DNA of 64,000 nt from Rhodopseudomonas palustris (GCA_016215605.1 JACRJB010000067.1:1-64000); one strand, 5' to 3'. Numbered from the stretch's first letter, positions 20,074-28,647 are shown. Notes: generated from the sequence alone by a model not told the origin. Numbers and translations are program-made.

Positions 20074-20094
20074 ACAGACATTGTTGCCGGCGCC

Positions 20095-21180
20095 TCACGC
20101 CGTCGCCGCCTGAATGGCCTGCTCGGACACGCCGACTTCGCGCGCAGTGGCGACGATGGCGGCCCAGGTGTCGTCCGGCAGCGGCACGCCGTTCGCGGTG
20201 CGCTCGGCGCGGGTCTTCAGTTCCGGGTCGCCCGGAATCAGCACCTGATCGACGCCGGCGATGGTCTTGGCGCTCTTGAAGTAATCGACATAGCGCGTCA
20301 CCTCGGCGTCGAACACGTGGCCGGGATCGATCCGCTGCGGGTCGACATAGATCGAGAACATGCCGTTGGCGAACGGCCGGTTCGGCCCGGTGGCGCCGTT
20401 GCCGCTCAATGCGCCGCCGAGCAATTCGCAGATCAGCGCCAACCCCGAGCCCTTGTGCTCGCCGAACGCACGGATCGCGCCGGCGCCGTTGGCGTGGTTG
20501 ATCGGGCCGTCCTTCTCGAACGCGCCGTACAGCGTGGCCGGGTCTTCGCTGAGCGTTCCGTCGGGATTGACCAGCGCGCCTTCCGGCAGCTTCTTGCCGC
20601 CGCGCGCGGCGACCAGCACCTTGCCCTCGGCGACGATCGAGGTGGCGAAATCCAGCACCACCGGGGGCGCGCCCGGCCGCGGCACGCCAACGCAATACGG
20701 CGCCGTCGACAATCGCCGCTCGACGCCGCCGAACGGCGCGACCAGAATCGAGCCCGCCGCGGTGACGAAATGGATCGACACCAGCCCTTCGGCCGCCGCC
20801 ATCTCGGCCCAATCGCCGATCCGGCCGATATGACCCGCGTTCTTCAGGCCGACCGCCGACAGCCCCTGCGCTTTGCATTTCTCGATGCCGATCCGCACCG
20901 CCTGCGGCCCGACCGTCTGGCCGTAGCCGAACTTGCCGTCGACAATCGCCAGCGACGGCAGATCGACCGGGACATCGACCACCTGATCGGGATGCACCGC
21001 GCCAGCGTTGCGCCAGCGAATGTACACCGGCACGCGGATCACGCCGTGGCTGTCGTGGCCGGTCAGATTGGCGGTGGTGAGATAGGCGCCGATGCGCCGC
21101 GCTTCCTCTTTGGACGAGCCGGCGCGTTCGAACACCTGGGCGACGAAATCAATCAGCCGGTCGACCTGGATCGTCACCAT
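20095..21180 (-). CDS. malate/L-lactate dehydrogenase (Ldh2) family oxidoreductase
   Basis: A 361-residue NAD(P)-dependent oxidoreductase of the Ldh2/MDG family, which does not use a classical Rossmann fold. It has the typical N-terminal catalytic His (GHDSHGV, about residue 48), KNAGHIGRIGDWAEMAA and the AFGEHKGSGLALICELLGGALSG glycine-rich stretch. Members reduce 2-oxo acids (pyruvate, 2,3-diketogulonate, ureidoglycolate and others) or oxidise the matching hydroxy acids. It is first in a loose minus-strand series with the HpcH/HpaI aldolase and UxaA-like dehydratase. Family assignment is confident, substrate unknown. Confidence 0.88.
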   Translation of the reverse strand: MVTIQVDRLIDFVAQVFERAGSSKEEARRIGAYLTTANLTGHDSHGVIRVPVYIRWRNAGAVHPDQVVDVPVDLPSLAIVDGKFGYGQTVGPQAVRIGIEKCKAQGLSAVGLKNAGHIGRIGDWAEMAAAEGLVSIHFVTAAGSILVAPFGGVERRLSTAPYCVGVPRPGAPPVVLDFATSIVAEGKVLVAARGGKKLPEGALVNPDGTLSEDPATLYGAFEKDGPINHANGAGAIRAFGEHKGSGLALICELLGGALSGNGATGPNRPFANGMFSIYVDPQRIDPGHVFDAEVTRYVDYFKSAKTIAGVDQVLIPGDPELKTRAERTANGVPLPDDTWAAIVATAREVGVSEQAIQAATA

Positions 21181-21280
21181 GCCGGCACATCCATGCCGCA
21201 GCCGGCGGCGCGCGCTACCCCGCGCTGTCTCACATCCATGTTCGTCCCTCCCGTCGCAGCCGCGCCTGTGGCGTCGGCCG

Positions 21281-21946
21281 TCATTTGCGTCCGCGAGTTG
21301 AGCGAAAATTGTCCGAGCTGTCTACCGCCTCGCCGGCATGGCGCACCGGCATCGCCGACAGGCTCGCCTCCAGCAAGCGCAGCATCTCCTGCAACCGGGC
21401 GAGGTTTGCAGCGCCGTAACGGCGCGCAATCTCGGCGTAGACGTCCTCCGAAAACGGCGCCACCGTCTCGATCAGGCCGAGGCCCTTCGGCGTGATCGAC
21501 ACCACGTTGCGGCGCTGATCGTCCTTCGCCGTCTTGCGCGCGATCAGCTTGCGGGCTTCGAGGTCGCGCAGCATCCGCGACAGGCTCGGGCCCAGCAGAC
21601 AGGCCCGCTCCGCCAACTCGGTGACCTCGATCGTCTCCACCGCGGTGAGCGCGCGCAGAATCCGCCATTGCTGTTCGGTGAGGCCGTGCGCGCGCAGCAG
21701 CGGCCGGAAATGCCGCATCACCGCCTCGCGGCCGCGCAGCAGCGCCATCGGCAGCGAGCGCGAAAACTCGCGGATCGCCGGCCTGGTACCGGCCGCCCCC
21801 TCCCCGTCATGGCGAGGCGCATCGCGCCGAGGCACTCCGGACTTGGACGGGGCGGCCGGATTGCTGCGCTTCGCTCGCAATGACGACGGAGAGGATTTTT
21901 GCATTGCAGCACGCGCGGTTTGGGTTTGAGCCGGATCATTTAACAT
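21281..21946 (-). CDS. hpaR: HpaR-type MarR regulator of homoprotocatechuate genes, with an in-frame palindromic repeat
   Basis: About 221 residues from the ATG at 21946; an alternative ATG at 21904 gives about 207. The C-terminal part is a normal HpaR: FSRSLPMALLRGREAVMRHFRPLLRAHGLTEQQWRILRAL, then the winged helix (VTELAERACLLGPSLSRMLRDLEARKLIAR, KDDQRRNVVSITPKG). Residues about 21-47 are translated from an 81-nt palindromic repeat that elsewhere in the window is intergenic, giving an unusual Arg/Ser/Pro-rich insert (LRAKRSNP). HpaR proteins usually begin about 10-20 residues before FSRSLP, so the insert sits in the flexible N-terminus. It is divergent from hpaH and probably represses the hpa genes until the aromatic ligand appears. 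Confidence 0.85.
   Translation of the reverse strand: MLNDPAQTQTARAAMQKSSPSSLRAKRSNPAAPSKSGVPRRDAPRHDGEGAAGTRPAIREFSRSLPMALLRGREAVMRHFRPLLRAHGLTEQQWRILRALTAVETIEVTELAERACLLGPSLSRMLRDLEARKLIARKTAKDDQRRNVVSITPKGLGLIETVAPFSEDVYAEIARRYGAANLARLQEMLRLLEASLSAMPVRHAGEAVDSSDNFRSTRGRK
21805..21885. repeat. palindromic repeat, family B, inside hpaR
   Basis: A palindromic element running from CGTCATGGCGAG to CTCGCAATGACG, of the same family as the intergenic elements at 57799-57879 and 62275-62356. Its length is 81 nt (27 codons), so the hpaR frame stays open across it. Confidence 0.8.
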
Positions 21947-21951
21947 GTTAA
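21940..21951. promoter_or_regulatory. probable MarR/HpaR operator
   Basis: A perfect 12-bp palindrome, TTAACATGTTAA, in the divergent hpaR-hpaH region. MarR-family proteins bind such AT-rich inverted repeats. It contains the upstream ATG candidate of hpaR itself, so binding would overlap hpaR initiation and lie about 60 nt before the hpaH start. Confidence 0.55.
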
Positions 21952-22007
21952 GCAGTTGCCGCGCGACAGGAATGTTGTAACAATCACGCGTGGGATGGAA
22001 GCCGGCG

Positions 22008-22814
22008 ATGGCGTTGACCAACAGCGAGATCCGCGCCGCGGCCGAGCGGCTGCATCGGGCGGAGCAGACCAAAGTCCAGATACGCCAGCTCTCGCTCGAC
22101 CATCCGGCGATCACCATCGACGACGCCTATGCGATTCAGAAAGCCTGGATCGACATCAAGCTCGCCGAGGGCCGCGTTCTCCGCGGCCATAAGATCGGCC
22201 TGACCTCGAAGGCGATGCAGAGCCAGCTTGCGATCGACGAGCCGGATTCCGGCGCGCTGCTCAACGACATGTTCTTCGCCGATGGCGGCGTGGTGCCGAC
22301 CGACCGCTTCATCGCCACGCGGATCGAGGCCGAACTCGCCTTCGTCATCAGGCATCGCCTCAGCGGACCGCATTGCACGATCTTCGACGTGCTCAACGCC
22401 ACCGATTTCGTCGTCCCCGCATTGGAGATTCTCGACACCCGCGTGCAGCGCATCGATCCGGAGACCAAGGCGAAGCGAAAGATCTTCGATACCATCGCCG
22501 ACAATGCGGCCAACGCCGGCATCGTGCTCGGCGGCCGCCCGATCCGACCGCTCGATGCCGATCTGCGCTGGATCGGCGCACTGGCGTATAAGAACGGACA
22601 GCTCGAAGAAACCGGCCTCGCCGCCGGCGTGCTCAACCATCCGGCGACCGCGGTGGCGTGGCTCGCCAACAAGATCGCACCGCATGGGCTGGCGCTGGAG
22701 CCGGGACAGGTGGTGCTGGCGGGCTCGTTCATCCGCGCCATCGAATGCCGCAAGGGTGACACGATTCAGGCCGACTACGGACCCTACGGCACCGTGAGTT
22801 GTTACTTCGGCTGA
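22008..22814 (+). CDS. hpaH: 2-oxo-hept-4-ene-1,7-dioate hydratase
   Basis: A 268-residue hydratase of the HpaH/MhpD family. It adds water to 2-oxohept-4-ene-1,7-dioate in homoprotocatechuate meta-cleavage. Landmarks are GHKIGLTSKAMQSQL, the metal-binding IEAELAFVI stretch, VPALEILDTRV and NGQLEETGLAAGVLNHP. I prefer the ATG at 22008 (MALTNSEIRAAAERL) over an upstream in-frame start at 21990. It is the first gene of the plus-strand hpa group, with hpaF starting 18 nt after its stop. Confidence 0.92.
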   Translation: MALTNSEIRAAAERLHRAEQTKVQIRQLSLDHPAITIDDAYAIQKAWIDIKLAEGRVLRGHKIGLTSKAMQSQLAIDEPDSGALLNDMFFADGGVVPTDRFIATRIEAELAFVIRHRLSGPHCTIFDVLNATDFVVPALEILDTRVQRIDPETKAKRKIFDTIADNAANAGIVLGGRPIRPLDADLRWIGALAYKNGQLEETGLAAGVLNHPATAVAWLANKIAPHGLALEPGQVVLAGSFIRAIECRKGDTIQADYGPYGTVSCYFG

Positions 22815-22832
22815 TCAGCGAGCGAGCCCGCC

Positions 22833-23231
22833 ATGCCGCATTTCACCATCGAATATTCCGCCAATCTCGACGACCGCGTCGACATCGCCAGTGTCGTCGA
22901 ACTGGTGCGCCGAACCGCGATCGAGACCGGGATTTTTCCGGTCGGCGGGGTCCGCGTCCGCGCCGTCCGCTGCGAGCACTATGCCATTGCCGACGGCCGC
23001 GACGGCTTCGCCTTCATGGCGATGCTGCTGCGGCTCGGCGAGGGCCGTGACCTCCCGGCCCGCAAGCGCGCCGGCGAGCACATCTTCGCCGCGCTGTCGA
23101 ACTACCTCGACCCGCTGTTCGCCGATGAAGGTTTCGCGCTGTCGTTCGACATGCAGATCAACGACAAGGAAACCTCCTGGAAGCGCAACTCGATCCACGA
23201 CCTGCTGATCGCCGAGGCCCGCCATGGCTGA
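22833..23231 (+). CDS. hpaF: 5-carboxymethyl-2-hydroxymuconate delta-isomerase
   Basis: A 132-residue CHMI (HpaF) isomerase, the usual family length. It keeps the N-terminal Pro that acts as catalytic base in the tautomerase superfamily (MPHFTIEYSANL), and the ARCEHYAIADG-like segment. It interconverts tautomers of the carboxymethyl-hydroxymuconate product. Its stop overlaps the hpaE start by eight bases (23224-23231), implying tight translational coupling. Functional assignment rests on sequence and context together. Confidence 0.9.
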   Translation: MPHFTIEYSANLDDRVDIASVVELVRRTAIETGIFPVGGVRVRAVRCEHYAIADGRDGFAFMAMLLRLGEGRDLPARKRAGEHIFAALSNYLDPLFADEGFALSFDMQINDKETSWKRNSIHDLLIAEARHG

Positions 23232-24780
23232 TGCCGCTCCACCCAAGACCGCAAACTCGGCCGCCGCAATGCAGGCGAACCTCGACCGCGCCGCGCCGCT
23301 GTTGAAGCAGCTCAGGGCCGATGGCATCGGTCATCTCATCAATGGTGAGATAATCGCCTCGTCGTCCGGCGAGACCTTCGAGACCTCCTCGCCGGTCGAC
23401 AACTCGGTGCTGGCACAGGTCGCGCGCGGCACGCCCGAGGACGTCGACCGTGCCGCCAACGCCGCCAAGGCCGCCTTTCCGGCCTGGCGCGACATGGCGC
23501 CGGCGAAGCGACGCAAGCTGTTGCAAAAGATCGCCGGCGCGATCGAGGCGCGCGCCGACGACATCGCCGTGCTGGAATGCATCGACACCGGCCAGGCGCA
23601 TCGCTTCATGGCCAAGGCGGCGGTGCGCGCCGCCGAGAATTTCCGCTTCTTCGCCGACAAATGCGGCGAAGCCCGCGACGGGCTGAACACGCCGAGCGAG
23701 GAGCACTGGAACGTCTCGACCAGGGTGCCGATCGGCCCGGTCGGGGTGATCACGCCGTGGAACACGCCGTTCATGCTGTCGACCTGGAAGATCGCGCCGG
23801 CGCTGGCGGCCGGCTGCACCGTGGTGCACAAGCCGGCCGAGTGGTCGCCGGTGACGGCCGACATGCTGACGCGGATCTGCAAGGATGCCGGCCTGCCCGA
23901 CGGCGTGCTCAACACCGTGCACGGCTTCGGCGAGGAAGCCGGCAAGGCGCTGACCGAGCATCCCGCCATCAAGGCGATCGCCTTTGTCGGCGAGACCGCG
24001 ACCGGTGCCGCCATCATGGCACAGGGCGCGCCGACGCTGAAGCGCGTGCATTTCGAACTCGGCGGCAAGAACCCGGTGATCGTGTTCGACGACGCCGATC
24101 TCGACCGCGCGCTCGACGCCGTGGTGTTCATGATCTACTCGCTGAACGGCGAACGTTGCACCTCGTCGAGCCGGCTGCTCATTCAGCAGTCCATCGCCGA
24201 TAAGTTCATCGAGAAGCTGGCCGCTCGCGTGCGCGCACTGAAGGTCGGCCATCCGCTCGATCCGGCGACCGAAGTCGGGCCGCTGATCCATCAGCGCCAT
24301 CTCGACAAGGTCTGTTCGTATTTCGACATCGCCAAACGGGACGGCGCGACGATCGCGGTCGGCGGCGCGCGCTATGACGGGCCGGGCGGCGGGCATTACG
24401 TCCAGCCGACGCTGGTGACGAATGCGCGCGGCGACATGAGAGTGGCGCAGGACGAGGTGTTCGGGCCGTTCCTCACGGTGATCTCTTTTAAGGACGAGGC
24501 GGAAGCGATCGCGATCGCCAACGACATCCGCTACGGCCTCACCGGCTATGTCTGGACCGGCGACATGGGCCGCGGCCTGCGCGTCGCCGACGCGCTGGAG
24601 GCCGGCATGATCTGGCTGAACTCGGAGAACGTCCGGCATCTGCCGACGCCGTTCGGCGGCATGAAGCAGTCCGGTATCGGCCGCGACGGCGGCGACTATT
24701 CGTTCGAGTTCTACATGGAAACCAAGCACGTCTCGCTGGCGCGAGGGACGCACAAGATCCAGAAGCTGGGGGCTGTGTAG
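23224..24780 (+). CDS. hpaE: 5-carboxymethyl-2-hydroxymuconate semialdehyde dehydrogenase
   Basis: A 518-residue NAD-dependent aldehyde dehydrogenase. The catalytic Glu278 (HFELGGKNP) and nucleophile Cys312 (NGERCTSSSR) are present, with PVGVITPWNTPF and the C-terminal PFGGMKQSGIGRDGG. It oxidises the ring-cleavage semialdehyde from HpaD to 5-carboxymethyl-2-hydroxymuconate. It overlaps hpaF and is followed by a family-A repeat before hpaD, so transcription may pass through a hairpin. Confidence 0.93.
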   Translation: MADAAPPKTANSAAAMQANLDRAAPLLKQLRADGIGHLINGEIIASSSGETFETSSPVDNSVLAQVARGTPEDVDRAANAAKAAFPAWRDMAPAKRRKLLQKIAGAIEARADDIAVLECIDTGQAHRFMAKAAVRAAENFRFFADKCGEARDGLNTPSEEHWNVSTRVPIGPVGVITPWNTPFMLSTWKIAPALAAGCTVVHKPAEWSPVTADMLTRICKDAGLPDGVLNTVHGFGEEAGKALTEHPAIKAIAFVGETATGAAIMAQGAPTLKRVHFELGGKNPVIVFDDADLDRALDAVVFMIYSLNGERCTSSSRLLIQQSIADKFIEKLAARVRALKVGHPLDPATEVGPLIHQRHLDKVCSYFDIAKRDGATIAVGGARYDGPGGGHYVQPTLVTNARGDMRVAQDEVFGPFLTVISFKDEAEAIAIANDIRYGLTGYVWTGDMGRGLRVADALEAGMIWLNSENVRHLPTPFGGMKQSGIGRDGGDYSFEFYMETKHVSLARGTHKIQKLGAV

Positions 24781-24798
24781 TGCCCTGTCTCTCCACCC

Positions 24799-24927
24799 GT
24801 CATTCCGGGGCGCTCGCGCAGCGAGCGAACCCGGAATCCATACTCCCGGCGCGGGCGTTCGTGCACGGTCGCAGACACAGGGGTTATGGATTCCGGGTTC
24901 GCGCCTGACGGCGCGCCCCGGAATGAC
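24799..24927. repeat. palindromic repeat, family A
   Basis: An element flanked by GTCATTCCGGGG and CCCCGGAATGAC, lying between hpaE and hpaD inside the hpa gene series. Confidence 0.85.
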
Positions 24928-24973
24928 GAACTTTGATGCTGTGAACTAACCACGCTTTCCTGGGGACTCCACC

Positions 24974-25951
24974 ATGCCGGTGCCGCAACACGTGTTCGAT
25001 CCGCCGTTCAACATCATCCGCGCCAGCCATGTGGTGCTCGACGTCGTCGATCTCGGCGCCAGCGTCGATTTCTACGAGAACATCATCGGCCTGCATGTCG
25101 AGGATCGCGACGAGGCCACCGCTTATCTGCGCGGCAACGAGGAACACCAGCATCACTCGGTGGTGCTGCGGAAGGCCGACGAGCCCGCCGCAGCCCGGCT
25201 CGGCTTTCGCGTCGGCGACGAGGCCGACCTCGACAAGGCCGGCAGCTTCTTCGCCGAGAACGGGCTGATCTACAGCTTCGTCGATCGCCCGTTCCAGGGC
25301 CGCACGCTGCACGTCACCGATCCGTTCGGCTTCCGGCTCGAGCTCTGCGCCAGCATGGAGAAGCGGCCGCATCTGCTGCGTCGCTACGAGCGCTACAGGG
25401 GCTGCCATCCGCAGCGGCTCGACCATTTCAACGTGTTCGCCGCCGAGACCCAGGACACCATCGACTTCTACGCACGGCTCGGCTTCCGTCTCACCGAATA
25501 CGCCGAGGAGGACGGCGAGAACGGCCGCATCGCCGCCGCCTGGATGCATCGCAAGGGCAACGTCCACGATTTCGCGATCACCAACGGCAAGGGCCCGAGG
25601 CTGCATCATTTCGCCTATTGGGTGCCGGGTCCGCTCAACATCATCCATCTGTGCGACGTGATGGCCTCGCGCGGGCTCAGCCTCGAACGCGGCCCCGGCC
25701 GCCACGGCATTTCCAATGCGTTCTTCCTCTATGTCCGCGATCCGGACGGGCATCGCATCGAACTCTACTGCAGCGACTACCAGACCATGGATCACGACCA
25801 CGAGCCACTGCGCTGGTCGCTGCGCGACCCCCGCCGCCAGACCCTGTGGGGCGCCCCGGCACCGCGCTCCTGGTTCGAGCAGGGCTCGGAATTTCTCGGC
25901 GAGCCGGTCCGCGAACCGGTGTTCGTCGCCGATGTGGTGATTGCGGATTGA
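24974..25951 (+). CDS. hpaD: 3,4-dihydroxyphenylacetate 2,3-dioxygenase (extradiol)
   Basis: A 325-residue two-domain VOC-fold extradiol dioxygenase that opens the ring of homoprotocatechuate. Predicted metal ligands are His151 (LDHFNVF), His211 or His212 (RLHHFAYW) and Glu263 (HRIELYCSDY). The length and C-terminal tail (GAPAPRSWFEQGSEFLG) match the Brevibacterium/Arthrobacter HPCD/MndD type rather than the unrelated E. coli HpaD fold. The ATG at 24974 follows a GGGGA ribosome site. The metal, Fe(II) or Mn(II), cannot be read from sequence. Confidence 0.92.
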   Translation: MPVPQHVFDPPFNIIRASHVVLDVVDLGASVDFYENIIGLHVEDRDEATAYLRGNEEHQHHSVVLRKADEPAAARLGFRVGDEADLDKAGSFFAENGLIYSFVDRPFQGRTLHVTDPFGFRLELCASMEKRPHLLRRYERYRGCHPQRLDHFNVFAAETQDTIDFYARLGFRLTEYAEEDGENGRIAAAWMHRKGNVHDFAITNGKGPRLHHFAYWVPGPLNIIHLCDVMASRGLSLERGPGRHGISNAFFLYVRDPDGHRIELYCSDYQTMDHDHEPLRWSLRDPRRQTLWGAPAPRSWFEQGSEFLGEPVREPVFVADVVIAD

Positions 25952-25982
25952 TCGCGGCGCCGTCGCCGCGTTCGACCGGGCG

Positions 25983-26060
25983 GTCCAGTATCCCAAAGGA
26001 GCCCTTTCGAAAACCGACCGCTCTGGAATACTGGCTCACCCGCGCTCGCGGGGGATGACG
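25983..26060. repeat. imperfect palindromic repeat between hpaD and the FAH-family gene
   Basis: Runs from CCAGTATCCC to GGAATACTGG and then a CGCGCTCGCGGGGGATGACG tail that resembles the ends of the other palindromic repeats. A partial or decayed copy. Confidence 0.5.
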
Positions 26061-26084
26061 GCTCGACCGCAAGGATTGCTTCCC

Positions 26085-26960
26085 ATGACCACTCCCCGTC
26101 TCGCCACCTTCACCGTCAACGGCCTCACCCGCTACGGCGCGGTGTGTGACAACGGCGTCGTCGATCTGTCGGCGCGCCATGCCAACGATTATCCGACCCT
26201 GCGCGAGGTGATCGCCGCCGGCGCGCTGATGCGGATTGTTCACGAAGCCGCCGGCCTCGCACCCGACTTCGCGCGCAACGCCATCGTCTACCATCCGCCG
26301 ATCCCGCAGCCGGAAAAGATCATCTGCGTCGGCGTCAACTATCCGGACCGCAACGCGGAGTACAAGGACAACACCGAGGCGCCGAAATTCCCCAGCATGT
26401 TCATGCGCACGGCGCGCTCCTTCGTCGGCCACGGCGCGCCGCTGGTGCGGCCGCGCGCCTCCAAGCTGCTCGACTATGAGGGCGAGCTGACGCTGGTGAT
26501 CGGCAAACCCGGCCGCCATATCGCCGAGACCGACGCGCTCGACCACGTCGCCGCGATCACGCTGTGCAACGAGGGCACGATCCGCGACTGGGTCCGCCAC
26601 GCCAAGTTCAACGTCACCCAGGGCAAGAATTTCGACCACACCGGCAGCCTCGGGCCGTGGATCGTCCCGTTCACCGACGAGGCGCAGATCGCCGACATCC
26701 GCCTGACGACGCGTGTCAACGGCGAGACCCGGCAGGACGACCGCACCTCGCGGATGATCTTCGGCTTCCGCTATCTCATCCACTACATCTCGACCTTCAC
26801 CACGCTGGTGCCGGGCGATCTGATCGTCACCGGCACGCCGGCCGGCGCCGGCGCCCGCGCCGAGCCGCCGGTGTATCTGATGCCCGGCGACGTCATCGAG
26901 GTCGAGGCCGACGGCATCGGCCTGCTGCGCAACGGCGTGGTCGACGAACCGGCCGCGTAG
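26085..26960 (+). CDS. fumarylacetoacetate hydrolase family protein (HpaG-like decarboxylase/isomerase)
   Basis: A 291-residue FAH-fold enzyme. An N-terminal domain (about 1-75) precedes the catalytic core with EKIICVGVNYPDRNAEY, metal ligands in DYEGELTLVIG (E-x-E) and the downstream LCNEGTIRDWVRHAK, and GTPAGAG. In the hpa pathway the bifunctional HpaG of E. coli carries two FAH domains. This single-domain protein could supply the 5-oxopent-3-ene-1,2,5-tricarboxylate decarboxylase step while HpaF isomerises. The ATG at 26085 is used; the frame is open upstream through the repeat. The exact step is inferred. Confidence 0.85.
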   Translation: MTTPRLATFTVNGLTRYGAVCDNGVVDLSARHANDYPTLREVIAAGALMRIVHEAAGLAPDFARNAIVYHPPIPQPEKIICVGVNYPDRNAEYKDNTEAPKFPSMFMRTARSFVGHGAPLVRPRASKLLDYEGELTLVIGKPGRHIAETDALDHVAAITLCNEGTIRDWVRHAKFNVTQGKNFDHTGSLGPWIVPFTDEAQIADIRLTTRVNGETRQDDRTSRMIFGFRYLIHYISTFTTLVPGDLIVTGTPAGAGARAEPPVYLMPGDVIEVEADGIGLLRNGVVDEPAA

Positions 26961-26989
26961 CCACCATCTCAACAGCAACGGACTCATCC

Positions 26990-28618
26990 ATGAGCATCAT
27001 GACCGGCGGCGAAGCGATCGTGCAGGGCCTCGTCGCGCACGGCGTCGACACCGTGTTCGGCCTGCCCGGCGCGCAGATTTACGGCCTGTTCGACGGCTTC
27101 GCCAAGGCGCAACTGCGCGTGATCGGCGCACGGCACGAGCAGGCCTGCGGCTACATGGCGTTCGGCTATGCCCGCGCCTCGGGCCGCCCCGGCGTGTTCA
27201 GCGTCGTGCCCGGTCCCGGCGTGCTGAATGCCGGCGCCGCGATGCTCACCGCGTTCGGCTGCAACGAGCCGGTGCTGTGCCTGACCGGGCAGGTGCCGAG
27301 CGCGTATCTCGGCAAAGGCCGCGGCCATCTGCACGAGATGCCGGATCAGCTCGCCACCTTGCGCAGCTTCATCAAATGGGCCGAACGCATCGAGTATCCC
27401 GGCAACGCACCTGCGCTGGTCGGCCGCGCCTTCCAGGAGATGATGAGCGGCCGGCGCGGCCCGGTGGCGCTGGAAATGCCGTGGGAGGTGTTCACTCAAC
27501 GTGCGGAGACCGGCGACGCGATCAAGCTCGATCCGATCGCGCCGCCGCTGCCCGATCCGGACCGCATCGACGCCGCTGCGAAACTGATCGCCGCAAGCAA
27601 GACGCCGATGATCTTCGTCGGCTCCGGGGCGCTCGACGCCGGCGACGAGATTCTCGAACTCGCCGAGGCGATCGACGCGCCGGTCGTCGCGTTCCGCTCC
27701 GGCCGCGGCATCGTCAGCAACGCGCACGAGCTCGGCCTCACTTTCGCCGCCGCCTATCGACTGTGGCCGCAGACTGATCTGATCATCGGCATCGGCACGA
27801 GGATGGAGCTGCCGACGACGTTCCGCTGGCCGTTCCGGCCCGAGGGCCAGAAGTCGTTGCGGATCGACATCGATCCCGCCGAGATGCGCCGCTTCGCGCC
27901 GGATGCCGGGGTCGTCGCCGACGCCAAGGCCGGCACGCGCGCGCTGGTCGACGCCGTCGGCAAGCACGGCTTCAGCAAGATCAAGGGGCGCCGCGACACG
28001 ATCCGCGACGCCACCGCCCGCACCCTGGAGGCGATCCAGTCGGTGCAGCCGCAGATGGCGTATCTGAACATCCTGCGCGAGGTGCTGCCCGACGACGCGA
28101 TCGTCACCGACGAGTTGTCCCAGGTCGGCTTCGCGTCGTGGTACGGTTTCCCGATCTACCAGCCGCGCACCTTCCTCACCTCCGGCTATCAGGGCACGCT
28201 TGGCTCCGGCTTCCCGACCGCGCTCGGCGCCAAGGTCGCCTGCCCGGACAAGCCCGTGGTCGCGATCACCGGCGACGGCGGCTTCATGTTCGCCGTGCAG
28301 GAGCTCGCCACCGCGGTGCAGTTCAACATCGGCGTGGTGACGCTGGTGTTCGACAATTCCGCTTACGGCAACGTGCGGCGCGATCAGGTCACGCAGTTCG
28401 AAGGCCGCGTGGTGGCGTCAGATCTGGTCAATCCGGATTTCGTCAAACTCGCCGAATCCTTCGGCGTCGGCGCGGCGCGCGTCACGTCGCCCGATCATTT
28501 CCGCGCGGCGCTGGAGAAGGCCCTCGCCCACGGCGGCCCTTATCTGATCGCGATCGACGTCCCGCGCGACAGCGAAGCCAGCCCGTGGCCGTTCATCCAT
28601 CCGGCGAAGCCGGCGTGA
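26990..28618 (+). CDS. thiamine diphosphate-dependent enzyme (acetolactate synthase-like)
   Basis: A 542-residue ThDP enzyme with three domains. The N-terminal PYR domain has the catalytic Glu in ARHEQACGYMAFGYAR (about 49). A central domain follows (about 185-330). The C-terminal PP domain has the GDG-N motif (TGDGGFMFAVQEL ... VFDNSAYGN). It resembles biosynthetic-type ALS, glyoxylate carboligase and benzoylformate decarboxylase relatives; the substrate is not clear. It starts 29 nt after the FAH gene, so it is probably co-transcribed with the hpa genes, and may handle a 2-oxo acid produced by them. The upstream extension of the frame to 26564 overlaps the FAH gene and is rejected. Confidence 0.85.
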   Translation: MSIMTGGEAIVQGLVAHGVDTVFGLPGAQIYGLFDGFAKAQLRVIGARHEQACGYMAFGYARASGRPGVFSVVPGPGVLNAGAAMLTAFGCNEPVLCLTGQVPSAYLGKGRGHLHEMPDQLATLRSFIKWAERIEYPGNAPALVGRAFQEMMSGRRGPVALEMPWEVFTQRAETGDAIKLDPIAPPLPDPDRIDAAAKLIAASKTPMIFVGSGALDAGDEILELAEAIDAPVVAFRSGRGIVSNAHELGLTFAAAYRLWPQTDLIIGIGTRMELPTTFRWPFRPEGQKSLRIDIDPAEMRRFAPDAGVVADAKAGTRALVDAVGKHGFSKIKGRRDTIRDATARTLEAIQSVQPQMAYLNILREVLPDDAIVTDELSQVGFASWYGFPIYQPRTFLTSGYQGTLGSGFPTALGAKVACPDKPVVAITGDGGFMFAVQELATAVQFNIGVVTLVFDNSAYGNVRRDQVTQFEGRVVASDLVNPDFVKLAESFGVGAARVTSPDHFRAALEKALAHGGPYLIAIDVPRDSEASPWPFIHPAKPA

Positions 28619-28647
28619 GTTGTTACTTCGCGTCTAACCTCTGAGTC

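Noticed and set aside
26564-26989. Upstream extension of the ThDP enzyme
   Set aside because: It overlaps the FAH-family gene in another frame and has shadow composition. The ATG at 26990 matches the family N-terminus.
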